A stretch of DNA of 64,000 nucleotides from Lachnospiraceae bacterium MD335 (GCA_000403335.2 KE159629.1:1-64000), one strand, 5' to 3'. Positions 22,397 to 31,981 are shown, numbered from the stretch's first letter. A program made the numbers and translations. Notes: generated by a model from the sequence alone, not told the origin.

Positions 22397-23803
22397 ATGA
22401 AAAAAGAAAAGAACAGAAATTCGTTTTCCGGTTCCATCGGCTTTGTGCTGACGGCGGCGGGAAGCGCGGTGGGTTTGGGAAATATTTGGCGGTTTCCGTA
22501 TTTGGCGGCAAAAGACGGCGGCGGACTTTTTTTGGTGATTTATCTGATTTTGGCGGTTACTTTTGGATTTACGCTGCTTACGACAGAGATTGCAATCGGC
22601 AGGAAGACGAAGCAGAGTCCGCTTACGGCATATGGCAGGATGAAACCAAAGTGGGGCTTTGTTGGCGTGCTGGCATGTCTTGTGCCGGTTATTATAATGC
22701 CGTACTACTGTGTAATCGGCGGCTGGGTAGTAAAATATTTTTTGGCATATCTGACCGGCAGTGGAGGAAATACGGCGCAGGACAGCTATTTTACCGGATT
22801 TATTACGGGAGAGTGGCAGCCTGTCGTGCTTATGGCAGTGTTCCTGTTTATGGTGGCGTTTGTTATCTTTCGGGGTGTCAATAAGGGGATCGAGATGTTT
22901 TCCAAAGTGCTGATGCCGATTTTGCTGCTGCTTGTTGTCGGGATTGCGGTCTTTTCGCTGACCATTCATGCGACAGATGCTTCGGGCGTGACGCGGACAG
23001 GTATGGAGGGGTTGAAAATTTATGTGATTCCCAATTTTGAGGGTATGACGGTACAGGGATTTTTCACGGTGCTGCTTGACGCGATGGGGCAATTGTTTTT
23101 TAGCCTGAGCGTTGCGATGGGCATTATGGTTGCGTACGGTTCGTATGTCAAGGACGATGAAAACCTGGTGAAGTCGATTAATCAGATTGAGATTTTTGAT
23201 ACGGCAGTTGCGTTTTTGGCGGGCGTTATGATTATTCCGGCGGTGTTTACGTTTATGGGAAGGGAAGGCATGGCGGCGTCTGGACCAAGCCTGATGTTTG
23301 TTTCGTTGCCAAAGGTTTTTGAAGCGATGGGAAGAATCGGAAACTTAGTAGGCTGTCTGTTTTTTGCGATGGTGCTGTTTGCGGCATTGACAAGCGCCGT
23401 GTCGATTATGGAGGCGGTGGTGTCAAGTTTTATGGACAAGTTCCATATGTCAAGGAGGCGTGCGACTGTGCTTGAGACAGTGATTGCGCTTGTGGGCGGG
23501 ATTGTTGTTTGCCTTGGGTATAATAAGTGGTACTTTGAGGTGAAGCTGCCAAACGGAGCGGTTGCGCAGATATTGGACATTATGGATTATATCAGCAATA
23601 ATTTACTGATGCCGCTGGTGGCAATCAGTACATGTCTGCTGATTGGCTGGGTGTTGAAGCCGTCGTCAGTTATTGGGGAAGTGGAAAAGTCCGGCTGTAA
23701 ATTTGGAAGACGCAAATTGTATATTGTAATGATTCGGTATATTGCGCCGGTGCTGCTGGTGATTTTGTTGCTGAAATCTTTAGGGATTTTAACGATTATC
23801 TAA
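22397..23803 (+). CDS. sodium-dependent transporter, neurotransmitter-symporter (SNF) family
   Basis: Protein of 468 residues with about 11-12 membrane segments. The N-terminus IGFVLTAAGSAVGLGNIWRF followed by PYLAAKDGGG is the family's first-helix signature that forms the sodium and substrate site. Members import amino acids with sodium. ATG 22397 follows GAAAGAAAAGAG. The 98 bases before it contain no other feature I can support. It is transcribed alone and ends in a strong terminator. Substrate cannot be predicted. It marks the start of core-type chromosomal sequence. Confidence 0.9.
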   Translation: MKKEKNRNSFSGSIGFVLTAAGSAVGLGNIWRFPYLAAKDGGGLFLVIYLILAVTFGFTLLTTEIAIGRKTKQSPLTAYGRMKPKWGFVGVLACLVPVIIMPYYCVIGGWVVKYFLAYLTGSGGNTAQDSYFTGFITGEWQPVVLMAVFLFMVAFVIFRGVNKGIEMFSKVLMPILLLLVVGIAVFSLTIHATDASGVTRTGMEGLKIYVIPNFEGMTVQGFFTVLLDAMGQLFFSLSVAMGIMVAYGSYVKDDENLVKSINQIEIFDTAVAFLAGVMIIPAVFTFMGREGMAASGPSLMFVSLPKVFEAMGRIGNLVGCLFFAMVLFAALTSAVSIMEAVVSSFMDKFHMSRRRATVLETVIALVGGIVVCLGYNKWYFEVKLPNGAVAQILDIMDYISNNLLMPLVAISTCLLIGWVLKPSSVIGEVEKSGCKFGRRKLYIVMIRYIAPVLLVILLLKSLGILTII

Positions 23804-23867
23804 GTTTGTGACACGTGTGTCAGAAAAAAGCGGTTTATCAAGGGAATAGTAACGCGTTATCCGACAT

Positions 23868-23903
23868 AAAATGAAGTATAGAAAACCTATACTTCATTTT
23901 TGT
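23868..23903 (+). terminator. strong intrinsic terminator after the SNF transporter
   Basis: AAAATGAAGTATAG (23868-23881) and CTATACTTCATTTT (23887-23900) form a 14-bp perfect stem with loop AAAAC, followed by T. It is symmetrical enough to work in both directions. Confidence 0.9.
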
Positions 23904-23930
23904 CCGATAGTGATGCTTGGTGGAGCCGAT

Positions 23931-24233
23931 ATGAATAAACGAGATGTGTTCAAACAGGATATGATGAGTGCGGGAGAACGCTTTGCGGATGCCTTTTCAC
24001 TGCCCAAGGATATGGTGGTGAATGCAACGCTCATTCATATGATTGGAAAATCAGATGTGTTTGTGGAAAACTTTAAGGGTATTATCTCATATACCTGTCA
24101 CGAAATTATTGTCAAGGGATATGGGATAAAGTTCTGCGTATGCGGTGAAAACCTTTTGATTGAGCATTACTGCAACGATGACATGAAAATATCGGGACAG
24201 ATTAATGAAGTGCGGGTAATAAGAGAAACATGA
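23931..24233 (+). CDS. yqfC: sporulation protein YqfC
   Basis: Protein of 100 residues of the YabP/YqfC family: SLPKDMVVNATLIHMIGKSD, then FKGIISYTCHEIIVKGYGIK and FCVCGENLLIEHY. In Bacillus subtilis it is a mother-cell sporulation protein under sigma-E; its role is not fully defined. ATG 23931 follows GGTGGAGCCGAT. It is immediately upstream of yqfD, phoH and the pgpH-like gene, the conserved order in Firmicutes. Its presence indicates a spore-forming lineage. Confidence 0.9.
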   Translation: MNKRDVFKQDMMSAGERFADAFSLPKDMVVNATLIHMIGKSDVFVENFKGIISYTCHEIIVKGYGIKFCVCGENLLIEHYCNDDMKISGQINEVRVIRET

Positions 24234-24243
24234 GGTGGGGCGC

Positions 24244-25485
24244 TTGCAGAACAATTACATCCGTTATATAAAGGGCTGCCTTATCATCAGGCTTGGCGGT
24301 GACTACTTAGAGCGTTTTTTTAATATGTGCAGGCTGCATGACATAGACCTGTGGAATATAAAAAAAGAAAACGAGACATGCATGTGTGAGGTATATGCCG
24401 CAGATTTTAAAAGACTTGTCCCGTTTTTAAGAAAGACAGGGACGCGGGCGCGTGTTGTAAAAAAGAGTGGACTGCCGTTTTATTTTCCTTTTCTCAAAAA
24501 AAGGATTATTTTTTTTATCGGAGTGGCGGCATGTCTTGCCATGCTTAATTTTGTGACGGATTATGTTTGGGCGATTGAGTATGTCGGCAATCGCCAAATC
24601 AGTGATGATGAGATGACGGACTTTTTGAAAGGGCAGAATATTCACTACGGTGTTAAAAAAGAGAGCATTCATTGTGAGGAGGAGGAAAAGAACCTGCGGG
24701 AACGCTTTGAAAACGTCACGTGGACTTCAATTTACTTTGAGGGAACGAAGCTGTATGTGGAGGTAAAGGAGAACGAAAAGTCGGAACCTGCGCAGAAAAG
24801 GGTAAAGGGAACGGACATTGTGGCGAATGAAGGAGGCGTTATTACATCCATTATAACGAGGAACGGTGTGCCAAAGGTAAAGGCTGGGGACAGTGTGGAG
24901 GCAGGTGATGTGCTGGTGTCGGGGAGCGTGCCGATTTACGATGAAAATCAACTAATTGCGGACTATCATGTCTACGATGCGGATGCGGATATACTGATAC
25001 GCACACCATTACGCTACAAGGACACCATTAAGAAAAGCTACCCTGTAATCTGTTACACAGGAAATGACATACGTGTCAGTTTTTTGGAGATGTTTGGGCG
25101 TCATATTGATGCCATGCCAGTGTTTGAATTACTGGACGGCAAAAAAGAGCGTACGTATGAGACGGTAACTGAGAAGGAACAGCTTGTTTTGCTGGATAAC
25201 ATTTATCTGCCGGTTTATTATGGTAAAATCAGCAAAAAAGAGTATTATATAAGGTATATGACTTACACGCAGGAGGAGATGGAAGCACGGCTTTTGGAGC
25301 AGTTTGAAAAATTTATTTTTTCTTTAGACGAAAAAGGGGTACAAATTGTTGAAAAAGATGTTAAAATAGTAGAGAATAAAGATGGTATGGAAATAAATGG
25401 TGATTTGCTTGTGATAAAGACTACAGGGGAGAATGTGGACATTACGGTTACGGCACAGAGCGAAGACGAAACGATAAAGGAGTAA
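24244..25485 (+). CDS. yqfD: sporulation protein YqfD
   Basis: Protein of 413 residues. The N-terminal ~80 residues are cytoplasmic (NNYIRYIKGCLIIRLGGDYL...), followed by one membrane helix (IIFFIGVAACLAMLNFVTDY) and a long extracellular beta-rich region that includes DGKKERTYETVTEKE. This is the YqfD architecture, a sporulation membrane protein probably acting at the forespore/mother-cell interface. TTG 24244 is preferred because GAGGTGGGG lies five bases upstream; GTG 24235 lies within that site. Translation is probably coupled to yqfC. Confidence 0.9.
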   Translation: MQNNYIRYIKGCLIIRLGGDYLERFFNMCRLHDIDLWNIKKENETCMCEVYAADFKRLVPFLRKTGTRARVVKKSGLPFYFPFLKKRIIFFIGVAACLAMLNFVTDYVWAIEYVGNRQISDDEMTDFLKGQNIHYGVKKESIHCEEEEKNLRERFENVTWTSIYFEGTKLYVEVKENEKSEPAQKRVKGTDIVANEGGVITSIITRNGVPKVKAGDSVEAGDVLVSGSVPIYDENQLIADYHVYDADADILIRTPLRYKDTIKKSYPVICYTGNDIRVSFLEMFGRHIDAMPVFELLDGKKERTYETVTEKEQLVLLDNIYLPVYYGKISKKEYYIRYMTYTQEEMEARLLEQFEKFIFSLDEKGVQIVEKDVKIVENKDGMEINGDLLVIKTTGENVDITVTAQSEDETIKE

Positions 25486-25489
25486 TACA

Positions 25490-26500
25490 TTGGAGAATTT
25501 TCAGTTAGGAATGCAGATTGACGCGGAGCATATGCAAAATATTTTCGGCGGCAATGATGCATATATCAGGCAGATTGAGGATGACCTAAAGGTGGTCATA
25601 ACGGACAGAAACGGAGAAGTGCGGATCAGCGGGGAGCAGTCGGCAGTCAATAAGGCGGCAAGGTTGATCAACGAGCTGGTGGAGCTTTCAAAACGCGGAA
25701 ATACGATACAGGAGCAGAGTGTGACATACGGGTTGGAGCTTTCCCATGCTTCGCAGGAGGAGAATCTTTTAGAGATTGATGCGGACTGCATCTGTCATAC
25801 AATGGCAGGAAAACCAATCAAGCCAAAGACGTTGGGACAGAAGGAATATATTGATGCCATCCGGAAAAATATGATTGTGTTCGGTCTTGGACCTGCGGGA
25901 ACGGGAAAGACGTATTTGGGAATGGCAATGGCAATTACCGCATTTAAAAATCATGAGGTGGAGCGTATTATTCTCACAAGACCTGCGATTGAGGCCGGCG
26001 AAAAGCTCGGTTTTCTTCCGGGTGATTTGCAAAGTAAGGTAGACCCGTATTTAAGACCTTTGTATGACGCGCTGTATCAGATTATGGGTGCGGAGAGCTT
26101 TCAGAAAAATTCGGAGAAGGGATTAATAGAGGTTGCCCCTTTGGCATATATGCGCGGGCGGACGCTCGACAACGCGTATATTATTTTGGATGAGGCGCAG
26201 AACACGACGCCTGCGCAGATGAAAATGTTTCTGACACGTATCGGCTTTGGTTCGAAGGTTATTATCACGGGCGATGCCACGCAGAAGGATTTGGCGGTAG
26301 GTACACAGTCAGGGCTTGATGTGGCTCAAAGGGTGCTTAGAAAGATCAGTGATATTGCATTTGTCAGGATGACAAGCAGGGACGTCGTAAGACATCCGCT
26401 TGTACAGAAGATTGTGAAGGCATATGAAGACTATGAGAATAGGCTGGAGAACAGGACAACGAGTAGAAAAGGCGGTAGTATACGCCCGAAAACAAGATAA
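25490..26500 (+). CDS. phoH: PhoH-family ATPase
   Basis: Protein of 336 residues. An N-terminal KH-like segment (NDAYIRQIEDDLKVVITDRN) precedes the ATPase core. The core has Walker A FGLGPAGTGKTYLGMAMAIT (about residue 130), the Walker B region NAYIILDEAQNTTPAQMKMF, and sensor VIITGDATQKDLAVG. PhoH-like proteins bind and hydrolyse ATP and are linked to RNA metabolism next to ybeY. Start TTG 25490 follows AAAGGAG. It ends 15 bases before the pgpH-like gene; the group yqfC-yqfD-phoH-pgpH-ybeY forms an operon. Confidence 0.93.
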   Translation: MENFQLGMQIDAEHMQNIFGGNDAYIRQIEDDLKVVITDRNGEVRISGEQSAVNKAARLINELVELSKRGNTIQEQSVTYGLELSHASQEENLLEIDADCICHTMAGKPIKPKTLGQKEYIDAIRKNMIVFGLGPAGTGKTYLGMAMAITAFKNHEVERIILTRPAIEAGEKLGFLPGDLQSKVDPYLRPLYDALYQIMGAESFQKNSEKGLIEVAPLAYMRGRTLDNAYIILDEAQNTTPAQMKMFLTRIGFGSKVIITGDATQKDLAVGTQSGLDVAQRVLRKISDIAFVRMTSRDVVRHPLVQKIVKAYEDYENRLENRTTSRKGGSIRPKTR

Positions 26501-26515
26501 GAGGATAAGCGTTCT

Positions 26516-27748
26516 ATGAAAAAAAAGGAAGAATCCCGTTGGCAGAGAATACTTTTGATTATGCTGATGCTGCTGCTGTCCACCCCGGCGGTTGGAGCGG
26601 CTGCATATCTGTATGGAAAATCGTTTCGGGATATTTTTACCCTGATCATTATGGTTGCTGCCTGCTTTGGGGCAGTGGTTTTTTCAATGGTACAGTCGGC
26701 AGTGTTTGGCACGCTGCATTATGATAACGGTAGCCACTATGCAAGATTCGTCTTTGTTTTTCTCGTATCAGTAGCGGCATTCTGCATTTTGCCGACGCTT
26801 GAGAGTGCGGGATGGGCGGTGCCTTCGCTTGCGCTTGCGCTTGCGCTGTTTTCCAATACGGTAACCGGAATTTTGGCTTACGCGGCGCTGCTGGGCGCCT
26901 GTGTCTATTTGGCATCGGCGGATACGCTTGTATTTCTCCTATACTTTTTTATGGGAGTTATTTTTGCGGTGCTTTTTGAAAAGCTGGACGAGGATTATAA
27001 AACGGGAGGACCGATGTTTATCGCAATGGCTGTGTACGTTGCAGGAATGGCTGCGAAGCTTGTGTTTGAAAGCCGGGGAATGGTATCGGAGGACACGCTT
27101 GCGATTGCGGTAATCAATGTCTTTATCACGTTTGTAATCATGCTTGCGGCGCTGCGGTTTTATTGTGCCGTGGTAATTGACAGGGAAAAGGGAAAATACC
27201 TGATGATCAATGATCAGGAGTACAAGATGCTTGCAAAGTACAAGGAGGAGGACAGGCAGCTCTATTATAATGCCATACATACGGCTTATTTTGCGGAGAA
27301 AACGGCGAGACTGCTTCATATGGATGTGGATGTTGCAAAAAACGGCGGCTATTATCACCGCATTATTGTCAGTGAATGCAAGGCACGGGAAAAGTCGCTT
27401 GAGGAAATTTGTAAGGAAAATAAGTTTCCGCCAAAGGCAGTGCAGCTTTTGCAGGAGTATAATTATAAGTCCCAGCCGATGAAGATGCGGGAAACGGTTG
27501 CGGTATATATTGCGGACTGTGTTGTGTCTGCGATTATGTACCTGATTGATAAGGAAAAATCGGAGGAAAACAAGCAGGAGGACGAGAAGGCAGGCAATGA
27601 TTATGCAAAGGTTGCGCTGGGAGTCGTGCGCAGGAAAATTAATAGCGGACTGCTCAACAAAAGTGATATATCGCTGTCGGATTTAGGCGGACTTGAGAAA
27701 ATATATACAGGAGAAAAATTATATTATGACTTTTTGCGTAGAGAATGA
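26516..27748 (+). CDS. PgpH-like 7TM-HD protein with degenerate HD site
   Basis: Protein of 410 residues. The N-terminal ~230 residues are about seven membrane segments, followed by an HD-like cytosolic domain. The usual PgpH c-di-AMP phosphodiesterase (~700 residues) also has a large extracellular domain, which is absent. The HD motif is altered: first His in AIHTAYFAEKTARLLH, but the dyad reads GGYYHRI instead of the expected YHDIGK, so the metal-binding Asp is replaced by Arg. Catalysis as phosphodiesterase is therefore doubtful; it could still bind a nucleotide or act as a sensor. Position between phoH and ybeY is canonical for pgpH. Confidence 0.8.
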   Translation: MKKKEESRWQRILLIMLMLLLSTPAVGAAAYLYGKSFRDIFTLIIMVAACFGAVVFSMVQSAVFGTLHYDNGSHYARFVFVFLVSVAAFCILPTLESAGWAVPSLALALALFSNTVTGILAYAALLGACVYLASADTLVFLLYFFMGVIFAVLFEKLDEDYKTGGPMFIAMAVYVAGMAAKLVFESRGMVSEDTLAIAVINVFITFVIMLAALRFYCAVVIDREKGKYLMINDQEYKMLAKYKEEDRQLYYNAIHTAYFAEKTARLLHMDVDVAKNGGYYHRIIVSECKAREKSLEEICKENKFPPKAVQLLQEYNYKSQPMKMRETVAVYIADCVVSAIMYLIDKEKSEENKQEDEKAGNDYAKVALGVVRRKINSGLLNKSDISLSDLGGLEKIYTGEKLYYDFLRRE

Positions 27749-28229
27749 GACGGATAGAGAATTGCCGTTTGATAAACAGGATGCGGCAGAAAAGGTAATT
27801 GCGCAAGCGCTTGTTTTTGAGCAGTGCCCTTATGAAGCGGAAGTATCCGTGCTTTTGACAGACAGTGAAGGCATTCATGCCATGAATAATTCCTTTCGGG
27901 GAATCGACAGATCAACAGATGTGCTTTCTTTTCCAAATGTGGATTATGAAGCGCCTGCCGACTTTTCAGGTATTGAGGATCGGATTGAGGATTACTTTAA
28001 TCCGGAAAGCGGGGAGCTTTTTCTTGGAGATATTGTCATCAATGTGGACAAGGTTTTCGAGCAGGCTGCACAGTACGGTCATTCTCCTTTGCGGGAATAT
28101 GCATTCCTGATTGCACACAGCATGCTGCATTTGCTGGGATATGATCATATGGAGGAGGCTGAGGCGGCCGTTATGGAGCAGCGGCAGGAAGAAATCCTGA
28201 AGAGACTTGGTATTACGAGGGAAGCGTGA
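27726..28229 (+). CDS. ybeY: endoribonuclease YbeY
   Basis: Protein of 167 residues. The metal-binding motif HxxxHxxxxxH is LIAHSMLHLLGYDHM near residues 130-145, and FRGIDRSTDVLSFPN is the family signature. YbeY is a zinc-dependent single-strand RNase involved in 16S rRNA 3'-end processing and ribosome quality control. ATG 27726 overlaps the 3' end of the pgpH-like gene by 23 bases and follows AGGAG by about 13 bases. The upstream in-frame start is rejected because it would extend deeper into that gene. Length fits. Confidence 0.95.
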   Translation: MTFCVENETDRELPFDKQDAAEKVIAQALVFEQCPYEAEVSVLLTDSEGIHAMNNSFRGIDRSTDVLSFPNVDYEAPADFSGIEDRIEDYFNPESGELFLGDIVINVDKVFEQAAQYGHSPLREYAFLIAHSMLHLLGYDHMEEAEAAVMEQRQEEILKRLGITREA

Positions 28230-28249
28230 ACGCTAAACGGGGGTTATAC

Positions 28250-29890
28250 ATGAAAACAACAAAAAAGTCTAAGTCGAATTTTATTATGCAGGGAAGTATT
28301 CTTGCGGCTGCGGGAATTATTTCCCGTATTATCGGTTTGGCAAGACGCTTTCCGATGGAGCATATTATCGGGGATAAAGGGAACGGATATTACGGTGTGG
28401 CGTATGAAATTTATGCAATGATGCTGATTATTTCATGTTACAGTCTGCCGCTTGCCGTCTCAAAGGTCGTGTCTTCGAAAATGAGCAAACGGCAGTATAA
28501 AAGTGCGCAGAGGGCGTTTCAGTGCGCGATGATTTTTGCGGTTATAGCAGGCGGGCTGACGTTTTTTGTATGTGAGGTATTTGGTGATTTTTTGGCATCC
28601 GTAATGCATGAGCCGATGAGTGCAATGGCGCTCAAGGTGTTAGGTCCCGCGCTCCTGATTGTTTCCGTGATGGGCGTGCTTAGAGGGTATTTTCAGGGAC
28701 TTGGCACGATGGTGCCGACTGCTGTTTCACAGATACTCGAACAGGTGTTTGTACTAATAGGCAGTATTGCAGGTGCATCAGTTCTTTTTAAATACGGCGG
28801 TAAGGTGGGACAGCTTCTTCACAATGAGGATTTTGCGCCCGCGTATGGTGCAGCAGGCGCTTCGGTTGGTCCGGTTGTTGGCTCTGCAATCGGTCTGATT
28901 TTTTTGCTGCTGATTTTTTCCGCGTACCGCAAAGGTACAAAATCCCAGCGTATCAAAAGTGCAGGGCAAAAGGCGGACAGCTACGGACAGATTTTCAGGC
29001 TTATTCTTCTGACAATCTTGCCGGTGCTTTTAAGCACAACGGTTTATAATATCAGCAATGTGCTTGATATTAATATTTACAACAAAGTAATGGTGCAAAA
29101 AGGGCTTGCGGATATCAAGGCGTATAATGTGGGCGTTTACTCCGGAAAATACAGGGTGCTTGTCAATGTGCCGATTGCGCTTGCAAATGCAATGTGTTCT
29201 TCCATTGTTCCGGTGCTTACGGGCTTAATGCAGCGGGAGGAGTACGGGCAGGCAAAAGACAAGATTAATCAGGCGATGCGTTTTACAATGCTTGTGGCAA
29301 TTCCAAGCGCGGTAGGCCTTACGGTTCTCGCCCGTCCGATAATATCGCTGCTGTTTAAAGGGGAAGTGGATATGGCGGTAAACATGCTTCATATCGGTTC
29401 CGTATCCGTTGTGTTTTACACGATGTCAACACTTACAAACGGTGTGCTGCAGGGTATTAATAAAATGAGGATACCCGTAAGAAACGCGGCAATTGCGCTT
29501 GTGATACACATTGCGTTTCTATATCTGACTTTGGAGCTTGACGTGGGAATCAATGCGCTGGTTTATGCGAATATTCTGTTTGCAGTGATTGTATGCGTGC
29601 TCAATGCGCTTGCAATCAGAAAGTATTTAAGATACCGTCAGGAGTATGTGAAAACGTTTGCGGTGCCGGCGATTGCAGCGGTGATTATGGGTGTGGTGAT
29701 TGGTGTAATCAGTATGCTCCTGTCAAAGACTTTGGGAAATCTGATAACGGTTCTTGCTGGCATTATAATCGGTGTGACGGTATACTTTGCGGCATTGATT
29801 TTGTTAAAAGGGGTTAATGAGTATGATTTAAGAAAGATGCCGGGCGGCAGAATCGTGCTTACGGTTGCAAAGCGGTTTCGTCTGTTGTAG
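28250..29890 (+). CDS. SpoVB/MurJ-like polysaccharide flippase
   Basis: Protein of 546 residues with about 14 membrane helices (e.g. IMQGSILAAAGIISRIIGLA at the N-terminus, RFPMEHIIGDKGNGYYGVAY). It belongs to the MOP/MVF superfamily that flips lipid-linked peptidoglycan or polysaccharide precursors; the closest type is SpoVB/YkvU/Wzx. ATG 28250 follows CGGGGGT; a GTG at 28226, which overlaps the ybeY stop, is also possible. It follows ybeY directly and may be in the same operon. Whether it serves spore cortex synthesis cannot be decided from sequence. Confidence 0.88.
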   Translation: MKTTKKSKSNFIMQGSILAAAGIISRIIGLARRFPMEHIIGDKGNGYYGVAYEIYAMMLIISCYSLPLAVSKVVSSKMSKRQYKSAQRAFQCAMIFAVIAGGLTFFVCEVFGDFLASVMHEPMSAMALKVLGPALLIVSVMGVLRGYFQGLGTMVPTAVSQILEQVFVLIGSIAGASVLFKYGGKVGQLLHNEDFAPAYGAAGASVGPVVGSAIGLIFLLLIFSAYRKGTKSQRIKSAGQKADSYGQIFRLILLTILPVLLSTTVYNISNVLDINIYNKVMVQKGLADIKAYNVGVYSGKYRVLVNVPIALANAMCSSIVPVLTGLMQREEYGQAKDKINQAMRFTMLVAIPSAVGLTVLARPIISLLFKGEVDMAVNMLHIGSVSVVFYTMSTLTNGVLQGINKMRIPVRNAAIALVIHIAFLYLTLELDVGINALVYANILFAVIVCVLNALAIRKYLRYRQEYVKTFAVPAIAAVIMGVVIGVISMLLSKTLGNLITVLAGIIIGVTVYFAALILLKGVNEYDLRKMPGGRIVLTVAKRFRLL

Positions 29891-29981
29891 TTACCTTGCC
29901 TGCCAAGATGAATAAAAATTGAAAATAAGCTGATACTATATCAAAGACGCCATATGTTTAAGAGTTGGATGGAGGCTGATG

Positions 29982-30647
29982 ATGAGAAAAGGATATAAGA
30001 TTGGCTTATTTTTTGTGTGTATCATGATTATGGTGCTTGTGGCGGTGCTTGTATGGAAGCGTCATACAATGAGCGGTTTTCCAAACGAAAATGCGCAAAA
30101 CAGCGATGATATGAACAAGAAAGCGGGCGCACGGAATTGGGAAGCGCAGCAGGATCAACAAAACGAAATGTATCCGCAGGACCTGCAGGCGCAGAGTATC
30201 AATATGGTTACTACCTGCGATACAATCTGCGTATATGAAAATATTGATAAAAAGGACGGCGCGGTGTCGACGGAGGAGCGTAAACTTCCGGCAAAGTATA
30301 TCGGGCTGACAAGAGAAGAGCTTGAGGCGGCGCTTTTGCAGGATAGTCAGACAATGACGCTTGAGGACAAGCAGAAAGGGTTTAAGTCCCAGCATTTGGA
30401 GCTTTTCTCATCAGACAGAATTAAGGTTTTAAGAATTTATGATACCTCCAAAGAACAGGCTGGCTTTTACATTATGGAGGTAGACGGGGAAATCGGCGTT
30501 TACAGGGAAGATAAAACAACGCTGTATTTTAGGACGGGGCTTAATCCTAAATCGCTTCCGGCGGATGTGCTAAACGAGGTTCGTGAGGGTAAGTATATGG
30601 ATACGGAGCTTCAGGTATATCACTTTTTGGAATCATACAGCAGTTAA
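29982..30647 (+). CDS. membrane-anchored extracytoplasmic protein, BofC C-terminal-like
   Basis: Protein of about 221 residues with a signal-anchor (KIGLFFVCIMIMVLVAVLVW) and an acidic, Gln-rich linker (EAQQDQQNEMYPQDLQAQS). The C-terminal ~110 residues (KYIGLTREELEAALLQDSQT, then HLELFSSDRIKVLRIYDT) look like the small domains of the BofC C-terminal type seen in clostridial sporulation or regulatory proteins. This resemblance is by eye. ATG 29982 has GGAGG six bases upstream. It stands alone and is followed by a weak hairpin terminator. Confidence 0.55.
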   Translation: MRKGYKIGLFFVCIMIMVLVAVLVWKRHTMSGFPNENAQNSDDMNKKAGARNWEAQQDQQNEMYPQDLQAQSINMVTTCDTICVYENIDKKDGAVSTEERKLPAKYIGLTREELEAALLQDSQTMTLEDKQKGFKSQHLELFSSDRIKVLRIYDTSKEQAGFYIMEVDGEIGVYREDKTTLYFRTGLNPKSLPADVLNEVREGKYMDTELQVYHFLESYSS

Positions 30648-30652
30648 AATAA

Positions 30653-30669
30653 AAAAATCAGAGATTTTT
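30653..30669 (+). terminator. short AT-rich terminator-like hairpin
   Basis: AAAAATC and GATTTTT form a 7-bp stem with loop AGA just after the 30647 stop. Weak. Confidence 0.4.
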
Positions 30670-30727
30670 GATTTGGCAAATTTGTGTAAGGACACAGATT
30701 CGCGATAAGATAAAAGAGGAATAAACT

Positions 30728-31981
30728 ATGTATAACGTGATAGTAGCGGGCGGCGGTGCAAGCGGTCTTACCGCCGCGATTTTTGCGGCAAAAAACGGTT
30801 ATCAGGTGACGATACTGGAGCATAAGGACAGAGTCGGGAAAAAAATCCTGATGACCGGAAACGGCAGATGCAATCTCACCAATATGAGTGACGTTCATGG
30901 AAAGTATTACAGCAGTGATAAGCAGTCGCTTCAAAAAATTTATGACACGCTTGTCAGTTTTGGGGCAAACGATACGAGAGCCTTTTTTGAGCGCATAGGG
31001 CTTTACACAAAAGAGAAAAAAGACGGGGGCGTATATCCTGTCTCGGAACAGGCATCCGTTGTACTTGATGTGCTAAGGGACGAGTGTGAACGGCTCGGCG
31101 TGCGGACCATTACCGGCTGCGAGGTGCGGACCGTTAAACCATTGAAACAGGGCGGAACGGTTGGTGTTGTATATTCGGGAGAAGACGCGGCAGGCAGACA
31201 GGCGCAATTTCACTATGACAGGCTGATTTTGGCGACAGGCGGGAAGGCGGCTCCGGCATCAGGGTCGGATGGTTCAGGATACCGGCTTGCAAAAATGCTT
31301 GGGCATAGTGTGATTAAACCGCTTCCGGCATTGGTACAACTGCGGTGCGCGGGCAGTTTTTTTAAATCGGTATCGGGTGTACGGGCACAGGCAGGGATTA
31401 CGCTTTACATAGACAACACAAAGGCGGCGTTTGACGAGGGAGAGCTGCAGCTTACGGATTATGGTATCTCGGGGATACCGGTGTTTCAATTCAGCCGTAT
31501 GGCGGCAAGAGCGCTGGATTGCGGTAAGCTGTGTGAGGCAGGAATCAATTTTCTTCCATATGTTGAGGACAGGGCTTCTTTTTTTAAAAAAAATGCTTCC
31601 TTAAAACGTTGGGATTATAAAACGGTCGAGTCGCTTTTATCGGGAATGGTGCATAAGAAGCTTGCGGCGATGATTTGTAAAAAAAATAAAATTGGCATAG
31701 GAACGCTTGTATCGGAGGCAGGGGAAAAGGCAGTACGGGAGTGCATTGCCCAACTGTTTGATTTTCGTGTAAAAATCATGGAAACCAATCCGTTTGAAAA
31801 TGCGCAGGTGTGCAGCGGCGGTGTGCCCCTTTGGGAAGTGGACGAAACATTTCGGTCCAAATTGAGCAAGGATGTGTATCTTGTGGGCGAGCTTTTGGAC
31901 TGTGACGGAATTTGCGGCGGATATAATCTGCAGTGGGCATGGGCTACGGGCGCGATTGCGGGCTCGGGTGTTTCGGTCTGA
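30728..31981 (+). CDS. HI0933-type flavoprotein (NAD(P)/FAD oxidoreductase)
   Basis: Protein of 417 residues. The N-terminus has the dinucleotide-binding GxGxxG as YNVIVAGGGASGLTAAIFAA, followed by TILEHKDRVGKKILMTGNGR and CNLTN, the family signature. ILATGGKAAPASGSDGSGYR is the second nucleotide motif, and a GELLDCDGICGGYNLQWAWA motif closes the FAD site. Members are redox flavoproteins, some acting in bile-acid reduction (BaiN), but many have unknown substrates; this assignment stays general. It is followed 21 bases later by another flavoprotein, so the two are co-transcribed. Confidence 0.9.
   Translation: MYNVIVAGGGASGLTAAIFAAKNGYQVTILEHKDRVGKKILMTGNGRCNLTNMSDVHGKYYSSDKQSLQKIYDTLVSFGANDTRAFFERIGLYTKEKKDGGVYPVSEQASVVLDVLRDECERLGVRTITGCEVRTVKPLKQGGTVGVVYSGEDAAGRQAQFHYDRLILATGGKAAPASGSDGSGYRLAKMLGHSVIKPLPALVQLRCAGSFFKSVSGVRAQAGITLYIDNTKAAFDEGELQLTDYGISGIPVFQFSRMAARALDCGKLCEAGINFLPYVEDRASFFKKNASLKRWDYKTVESLLSGMVHKKLAAMICKKNKIGIGTLVSEAGEKAVRECIAQLFDFRVKIMETNPFENAQVCSGGVPLWEVDETFRSKLSKDVYLVGELLDCDGICGGYNLQWAWATGAIAGSGVSV

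Noticed and set aside
22292-23092. A 266-residue minus-strand frame opposite the SNF transporter
   Set aside because: It lies entirely antisense to a clear transporter gene, has low-complexity His/Arg-rich sequence and no start signal.
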